Shown here: positions 9,102 through 13,786 of the stretch, one piece after another
How the letters are laid out: the number at the start of each line of letters is the position of its first letter
Position numbering within the stretch: position 1 is the first letter of the stretch
DNA from: Saksenaea vasiformis B4078
Taxonomy: Eukaryota; Mucoromycota; Mucoromycetes; Mucorales; Saksenaeaceae
DNA: 13,786 nt
Direction: 5' to 3'
Assembly: GCA_000697055.1 (NCBI GenBank)
Contig: JNDT01002390.1
Span: 1 to 13,786, forward strand
Translations under genes and position numbers: made by a program
Notes under the pieces: generated by a model
What the model was told of the DNA's origin: nothing
What the model saw: only the letters and a program-made list of their open reading frames with translations
Databases searched by the model: none

Positions 9102-9216
9102 ATTGGATAGTATCTGTCATTCGCCACGTCCATTATCTTAGATTAGATCAGCCACACTGACATTTAAATCATATGATGGATTTTTTTTAGTTCGGATAAA
9201 CGTTGAAGCATTCTTT

Positions 9217-11670
9217 CTAGGATGCATCCAATGCACTAGTCCAATCCCATTTCTCCCACGATTTTAAAAACGCCTGTTGCCGAGTGCGATTCTCGCTCGG
9301 ATGATGGTACTTTGGCCGACGCCAGCGTTCAGGTCCAATATCGAGCATACCCGCAATCACCTCTTTGCCAAACCAGTAGGGAAACTCCTTGCCGTTTTCG
9401 ATAACGTGTCCGTACCCTTGGTCAAGTCCGCACCACACGTGGAAGTATGGTAAATTCTTCACCATCGAATGCCGGAAACCCCGACTCGTAGTCTCAATGA
9501 GCTTTTTGTGCTGTGTCCATTCCTCTTCGATACCCATAATGGCTTCCTGTCATTCGGGACTAAGCTCTTCCGTCGCCCTTTTTTTTTAGTCATGCAACTT
9601 ACTTTAAAATACGCCGGTGAATCGTCGTAAACGTGATACGGGATAGGAATAGCTTCAATGGCCGTATGCCGGTGACTTCTTATATTGGTCACAGTTTCCA
9701 TAAAAACGACGCCGCATCCTTGTTCGTTAAACATTTGTAACAAGCATTTTTGAAAATTCTGCACAAAGAAATGAGTTACTTTCTTCAACCCAAGATTGAG
9801 ACCCACCCTCACTTCCTGCCAAACATCATCATCACATTCAAGCATTGACGTCACATGTTGAAGTGGCACGATCAAACAATGGCCTGGCGTAAGTTCTTGA
9901 ACGTTAGGTAACGCCAAATACGTTTGTGTTCCCAAAGAAATCATAGCACATTGAGGTGGCTCCGACTCGTGATAACAAAATCGACACTTTTCAAGTGCCT
10001 GCTGAGTACGCTTGTAATCTAAAAAGAAAAAAAATCATAAGCTATTCTTTCATTAAAAGAAAAAAAACAACGCTTGCCATTCACAGCATGTCGCATTTTC
10101 TGTTCCTCAGATAAACCTTTCTTTGCTGCCATTGTATCTGCCTTTTCATCCATATAATCAAGATTGTTCTACAGACAAAGAAAAAAAAAAGAAGTGAGAT
10201 GTGTGACGGCGCAACACTTTTGTTTACCTCAAAAGTGGCATCTGTCATGATACGATTTGCGAATTCAAGATCCATGTTGGTTGCCAACCTGCTACCCGCT
10301 TTTTCTTGTCGTATCATGTCCACCAGTGACATGTTATCATCTGATGTACCGTATTTCAGTCTTTCGCCTGTGACCGGGTCGTGTGTGCCTTTGAATCGCT
10401 GTTTTCCTTTTACTTTCCCCGGGTCTGAATCTCTGGAGAGAGCATAGTCGTACAAACGGCCTTCACGATCCACCGTCGGAAGTACTGCAACTGCCTTACC
10501 GTTCTCTGTCTGTTGCTAGATTAAAAAAACATGTTTTTTTTTCTTTGGCTTGTAGAATGACTTACTGTCTGCATAACACCTCCTACTTGAGCTGCTTCAT
10601 AGCGCTGAACTTGGAAGTTGTATTCTTTCTCAAGCTCGTCTACGTTGTCTGCTCCCATAATGCGTGCTTTCACTAGTTTTGCATTCAATTGATTTAACTC
10701 ATCTCTCGACAGTGAAGGCTCCGATGAAAAGGCCTTTGGTAACTCATGTTGTGTGATAATAACGGGCGTTCTCGGCTCTTTCTCTTTGGCCGCCTCAGCA
10801 AGTTTTGCCGCCGCAGCTTTCTCATCAGGCGATGCCGAGCGCTGTCGTCGTCTTTTAATCTCCCGCCCAAATTCATCCTCATCTTCTTGTCGCTTCTCCG
10901 TCGGTCGGCGAAACGAAGATTGCGAGGTGTCGGTGTCGGTGAACATGTAACGCCGTGACGATGACGAGGAAGACCGTCCCTCCCCGCCCCGTCGACGAGA
11001 ACTACCATCCCGCTGCTTACGTTGATCCAAATAAGCACGCTCATCCATAGCCTCTTGAAACTTCTCCATCGACTAAAAAGGAAAAACGTTAGCAAAAGAA
11101 TAGATGTATGCTTTGCCTTTTTTTTTTGGTCAACTTGCACCATATCTTTCAAGCGCCACTTCTTCTAATGGCCGACCATCTCTGTCCGCCTGCTCCATGA
11201 TACGTTTCAATTTCATCATGCGCCATCCTGATCCAGCATCTCCAAACTCAATTTTTGATTTTTTCTGCTCCGGATATTGGTCAACGGGAAGCCCACTTTT
11301 GAGATGGACATTCAATTCGCGATCGCTCACTTTGATCTATTTTCCCCACGTCAGTCTCATGGTACATGCCATGATCGTTTACCTCATCGGGATGCGGTTT
11401 CTTCGTTTCTGGCTTCTCTCGTACAGTACCAAACAATCCAAAATCCATAGATTCGTCCATCATCCATCCATGACGGGCCGTTTCTTGTTCCTTCTCTGGT
11501 CGTTCTTCAACCACATTGGAGGTAGCGACTGGTTCAGTGTCATCGGTCTTCTCTACCCACAATGACGGATCAGAGTAATCGATCTCTGGTTCGCTATCTG
11601 AATGATTATGCTTTGATTTCTTGTGTTTCTTGTCTTTTTTCGACTTTTTTGACCGTTTATGCTCGCCCAT
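9217..11670 (-). CDS. cwf19: CWF19-like spliceosome-associated protein (CwfJ domains), eight exons
   Basis: Minus-strand exons are 11670-11383, 11336-11139, 11072-10566, 10515-10228, 10168-10078, 10018-9807, 9758-9603 and 9546-9217 (TAG), giving 689 aa. Every phase closes. CWF19/CWF19L2 proteins associate with late spliceosomes and, in yeast (Drn1), with lariat debranching. The N-terminus is Lys-rich (MGEHKRSKKSKKDKKHKKSK). The middle has charged helical and Arg/Ser-rich segments, including KVSDRELNVHL and a SRRRGGEGRSSSSSSRR stretch. The conserved C-terminus holds CwfJ domain 1 (about 455-580) with KCRFCYHE and the HIT-like GHCLIVPLQH (503-512). CwfJ domain 2 (581-689) has LPYFHVWCGLDQGYGHVIE, FPYWFGKEVIAGML and a Trp-rich end. 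Two introns (11073-11138 and 10019-10077) can only be joined in frame with GC donors (GCAAGT, GCAAGC). The start is the Met of the MGEHKRSKK motif rather than one 21 codons upstream. Confidence 0.94.
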
Positions 11671-11738
11671 GACAAAGGGTACTGTTGAGCTTAAAAACAA
11701 ACGCACGACTGTTTTGAGAAAGGCAGTGGCCAATCACA
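11671..11738. promoter_or_regulatory. Possible 68-bp bidirectional promoter
   Basis: The short space between the cwf19 start (minus strand) and the ATG of the small plus-strand model must hold at least the cwf19 promoter or leader. It contains CCAAT at 11730-11734 on the plus strand. If the plus-strand gene is not real, the cwf19 promoter may extend further to the right. Confidence 0.3.
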
Positions 11739-12061
11739 ATGGATAAGAAAGCCAGCAAACGGTAATGCTCCACCATGGCATTCTTTGTCCATCTTTTCAC
11801 AAATACGAGTGTACTCAAGATATCCTTTCTCATGCTACAGTTGACTCGGGTTTACCGCTTTTTCAATGCATGGCGCCTGACCTGTCATGATTTCATTATG
11901 GCACTTTGAATATGTTAAATTCTAGTCAAAGGGCTATGCACGCTTTAAAGGACTTGTGCTGTTTTATTGTTCATGACTTCTCGTACCAACTATATCATCT
12001 AAACAGAACCTTATTATCTTATGTTACTATGGATATAATAAGCCCATCGATCGTATTATGA
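11739..12061 (+). CDS. Weak two-exon small gene model, 52 aa
   Basis: An ATG at 11739 opens MDKKASKR and runs into a GTAATG donor at 11762. The acceptor TTCTAG at 11925, after a TGTTAAA-like branch, restores frame. Exon 11926-12061 reads QRAMHALKDLCCFIVHDF and ends SPSIVL with TGA. The basic start and the divergent position next to cwf19 are gene-like, but the protein is short and I do not recognise it. It could be the 5' end of a gene cut off by the neighbouring transposon, or a chance match. Confidence 0.28.
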
Positions 12062-12225
12062 GGAGACATGTTCGTCACAAAAAAAAGCCAGTTTACAGTT
12101 TTTTGCGTGTGACTTTGCGTCGGCTGGTAATGAATTTTTGCGCCAGTAACCAGAGCTTTTTTTGCGTTGCATGAACTCCGCCATTTGCAAAGAAAAGGGT
12201 CAACACGAACGCTTTACGTGAACAC

Positions 12226-13290
12226 ATGGAGACTGATGGCGCTCCATCGAATGTAAACGATGTCACGTCATTTGACATTGATATGTTTGCGGATGATATA
12301 CAAAATGAGTAGACAGAACTGTCTCGTTCAAATCCATTCGTTTTAACTGAAAGATGGCGGGAAGGAGGTAGTCATGTAGACATCAACCTTATGCGAATGC
12401 GTACATTGACAGAAGCCCCAATATTTTCTGATGATAACAGAGATGAAAGCTTAACAGGCTTTATCCATTTTCCAGATAGACTATGTGTGTAGCGTGAGCA
12501 TAAAGCTAGAACGAATGCTTCCTATAGAAAACACACCCGCAGCAAATCGAAAAGATGTTTGATTTGGTGATTGAAGAAGGACGAACAGCAAAGAAGCAGC
12601 ATTCATCACAGGTATAAATGCCCGAATCGCACAACATTATATCAAAATGTACAACCGGGATGAAGAAAGACGTCTCCCTGGTTTGAGGGAATGCCTTGTG
12701 CGAGGTGTCCTTTTTTTTTGTTCGTGCTGGAGCTTACCACCCAGAGGAAATACATTAGGCCTTCTAGTAGGCTGACTGAAGCTCACTTCCGCTTTCTGGT
12801 AGACTAGTTTGCATAAAAACGTGACTTCTATCCTGATTGGTATAAGGAGAAGGCTTTGTGAAGCTGTGCATAGACATGTAATTAATTAATAAATGCCCTA
12901 TAACTTTCAAGAAGCTTTAAAAGCTTCCTGAAGCAAGGAATTCTGGTCGAGTCTTAGCATTACCGAAAAGAACGATACAAGAACCGACTTTCATTAAAAA
13001 TAATGTTTCTGTTGACAAAGCTGTATCTATCTTCATATACAAAGAAGGTCTGGTATCGACAAGGAAAGCATGCTACTTTCATCATCAGATTGCCAGATGT
13101 GGATCGGCGTGGTACCGTATTCATTGCTGCTGTCTACAGTACGAGCAGGTCCAAAAATTGAAGTAGATAATTCTGAGTGTGAGATAAAGGGAAGGCCAAT
13201 ATTTGGAGTGTATCGCAACTTGGCTATCAAGGCCAATGACAGTTACCAAGGTCAGTAATCCTCTCCAAAACTACATTATGACCTCCAATC
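12226..13290 (+). pseudogene. Decayed Tc1/mariner-type transposase
   Basis: Fragments of one transposase appear in order on the plus strand but in changing frames. 12226-12309 starts METDGAPSNVNDVTSFDIDM and is stopped by TAG at 12310. The same frame goes on with SNPFVLTERWREGG and TGFIHFPD to a TAG at 12490. A shifted frame gives SIKLERMLPIENTPAANRK (12494 on), another gives MFDLVIEEGRTAK (12555 on), and one missing base later comes AAFITGINARIAQHYIKMYN (helix-turn-helix-like) up to RDEERRLPG. Then follow LTEAHFRFLVD near 12773, LPEARNSGRVLALPKR at about 12924-12971, NNVSVDKAV near 13001 (matching the VDEAG block with the first catalytic Asp) and WYRQGKHATFIIRLP shortly after. The C-terminal half, with the second Asp and Glu, is missing. 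The element is inactive. The class call rests on remembered family motifs. Confidence 0.8.
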
Positions 13291-13466
13291 AATATTCCAA
13301 CGTTGAAAAGATAAGCCTGTTAGCGGAATCCATTCAAGTGGGAAGTCTCGACACATTGCAAAAGTTGTCAAAAGCGAAAAACAGTCTTCTCTTTTTTCTC
13401 TTCTTCTCACCTAGCCTACCTTTACCCTATTCTCTTTGACGTCTTCTATTCCCTTTCTCTTTTAAC
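13291..13466 (+). promoter_or_regulatory. CT-rich stretch before the last ORF
   Basis: From about 13383 to 13462 the sequence is almost entirely pyrimidine (CTTCTCTTTTTTCTC, then CTATTCTCTTTGACGTC and CCCTTTCTCTTTT) and ends right at an ATG at 13467. This looks like a fungal core promoter or 5' leader and supports that ATG as a start. Confidence 0.4.
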
Positions 13467-13673
13467 ATGGAGCTTACCTTGACTGAAGTTATCTACGTAA
13501 CACTCTGGTTAATCGTTCGCGTGGTTAACTTGTCGGTGCACTCCTTGATCACATATAAAAAACATTTGCGAATTTTGAAATTAAAAGCAGAAAAGGAAGA
13601 GAGAACAAAAAGTACCTTTCACATTGATAGCGAGCTTAATCTTTCTGAATATCTCGATCTTAGTTGTCTGTAA
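13467..13673 (+). CDS. Small ORF with N-terminal hydrophobic segment, unknown
   Basis: This 68-codon ORF starts right after a CT-rich leader. Residues about 4-28 (LTEVIYVTLWLIVRVVNL) are hydrophobic enough for a membrane segment or signal anchor. A basic region YKKHLRILKLKAEKEERTK follows, then the acidic end HIDSELNLSEYLDLSCL and a TAA at 13671. A GTAAGG overlaps the stop (13670), so the ORF may instead be the first exon of a gene running off the window. A zinc-knuckle-like motif follows immediately in another frame. I do not recognise the protein; it may be transposon-derived. Confidence 0.4.
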   Translation: MELTLTEVIYVTLWLIVRVVNLSVHSLITYKKHLRILKLKAEKEERTKSTFHIDSELNLSEYLDLSCL

Positions 13674-13764
13674 GGACTGCAGCGGCCTTGGACATCCGAA
13701 TAAGAGATACAAGGTGTGCCCAAAAAATGCCAACTATGGAAGGATAACTGGTGATCATATTTAA
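13669..13764 (+). pseudogene. Zinc-knuckle-like fragment, probably transposon-derived
   Basis: In the frame of 13669 the DNA reads CKDCSGLGHPNKRYKVCPKN, a C-x2-C-x4-H-x7-C pattern, and stops with TAA at 13762. Similar knuckle-type motifs occur in mobile-element ORFs of fungi. No start codon serves this frame: it is open only back to about 13584 and overlaps the ORF at 13467-13673, so a frameshift or a splice would be needed to join the two. Confidence 0.4.
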
Positions 13765-13786
13765 AAAGATTTCCTTTTGCTAAATA

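Larger units (their letters stand above)
8763..9216. other. Convergent 3' region, low complexity
   Basis: This is the space between the stop of the zinc-finger gene and the stop of the opposing cwf19-like gene. It is T/C-rich with (GTT)4, (CA)18 and (ATT)n tracts, and has AATAAA at 9096-9101 (+), which could end the zinc-finger transcript. Open frames here encode only Phe/Leu/Ser/His-Thr repeats from the low-complexity DNA and are not genes. Confidence 0.6.

Noticed and set aside
8867..9141. Three overlapping plus-strand ORFs rich in Phe, Leu and His-Thr repeats
   Set aside because: They translate T-rich and CA-repeat DNA; composition is low complexity in every frame.
11104..11565. Plus-strand 153-codon ORF
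   Set aside because: Antisense of cwf19 exons 1 and 2 and their intron; no protein features of its own.
12093..12278. Minus-strand 61-codon ORF
   Set aside because: It overlaps the likely transposon end and the N-terminal transposase fragment on the plus strand; no support.
1..13786. Search for tRNA, rRNA, CRISPR arrays, bacterial operons or phage genes
   Set aside because: No tRNA-like B-box with a foldable cloverleaf, no spaced direct repeats and no prokaryotic gene signals were seen by eye; a covariance-model search was not possible here.

Overview
The window reads as nuclear DNA of a fungus, most likely an early-diverging (Mucoromycota/Mucorales-like) one. The evidence is many short introns (about 41-164 nt) with good branch sites, CT-rich promoters and 5' leaders, compact gene spacing, a nuclear mitochondrial ATP synthase gamma gene, a CWF19-type spliceosome protein, and a decayed Tc1/mariner-type transposase whose N-terminal style I associate with Mucorales. 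The phylum is an inference; 'fungal, intron-rich' is firm. Almost every real gene here is split, so I rebuilt the exon chains by hand from GT(GC)...AG junctions, reading phase and protein-family fit.

Layout. 1-280 (+): the last two exons of an unrecognised gene. 595-1406 (+): a six-exon cold-shock-domain protein containing a predicted 9-nt microexon. 1513-2201 (-): a five-exon coiled-coil protein resembling BLOC-1 subunit 4 (cappuccino). 2377-3021 (-): a four-exon gene model of unknown product. 3022-4412: 1.4 kb with no gene I can support. 4413-5614 (+): ATP3, complete in five exons. 5615-7246: 1.6 kb of intergenic and promoter DNA with G-runs. 7247-8762 (+): a four-exon C2H2 zinc-finger transcription factor with a GLI/ZIC-like finger layout. 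8763-9216: a 3' region with a (CA)18 microsatellite. 9217-11670 (-): an eight-exon CWF19-like spliceosomal protein of 689 aa, two of whose introns appear to be GC-AG. 11739-12061 (+): a weak two-exon small gene model starting 68 bp from the cwf19 start. 12226-about 13290 (+): a broken transposase. 13467-13786 (+): a short ORF with a hydrophobic segment, then a zinc-knuckle-like motif in another frame, running towards the window edge.

The genes are ordinary housekeeping and regulatory loci (ATP synthesis, RNA binding, splicing, endolysosomal trafficking, transcription) and do not form a functional cluster. I found no CRISPR array, tRNA, rRNA or biosynthetic or defence system. The most notable points are about gene structure: the microexon that completes the cold-shock domain, two GC-AG introns inside a splicing-factor gene, a triple acceptor choice just before the zinc fingers, and the transposon fossil beside the cwf19 promoter.
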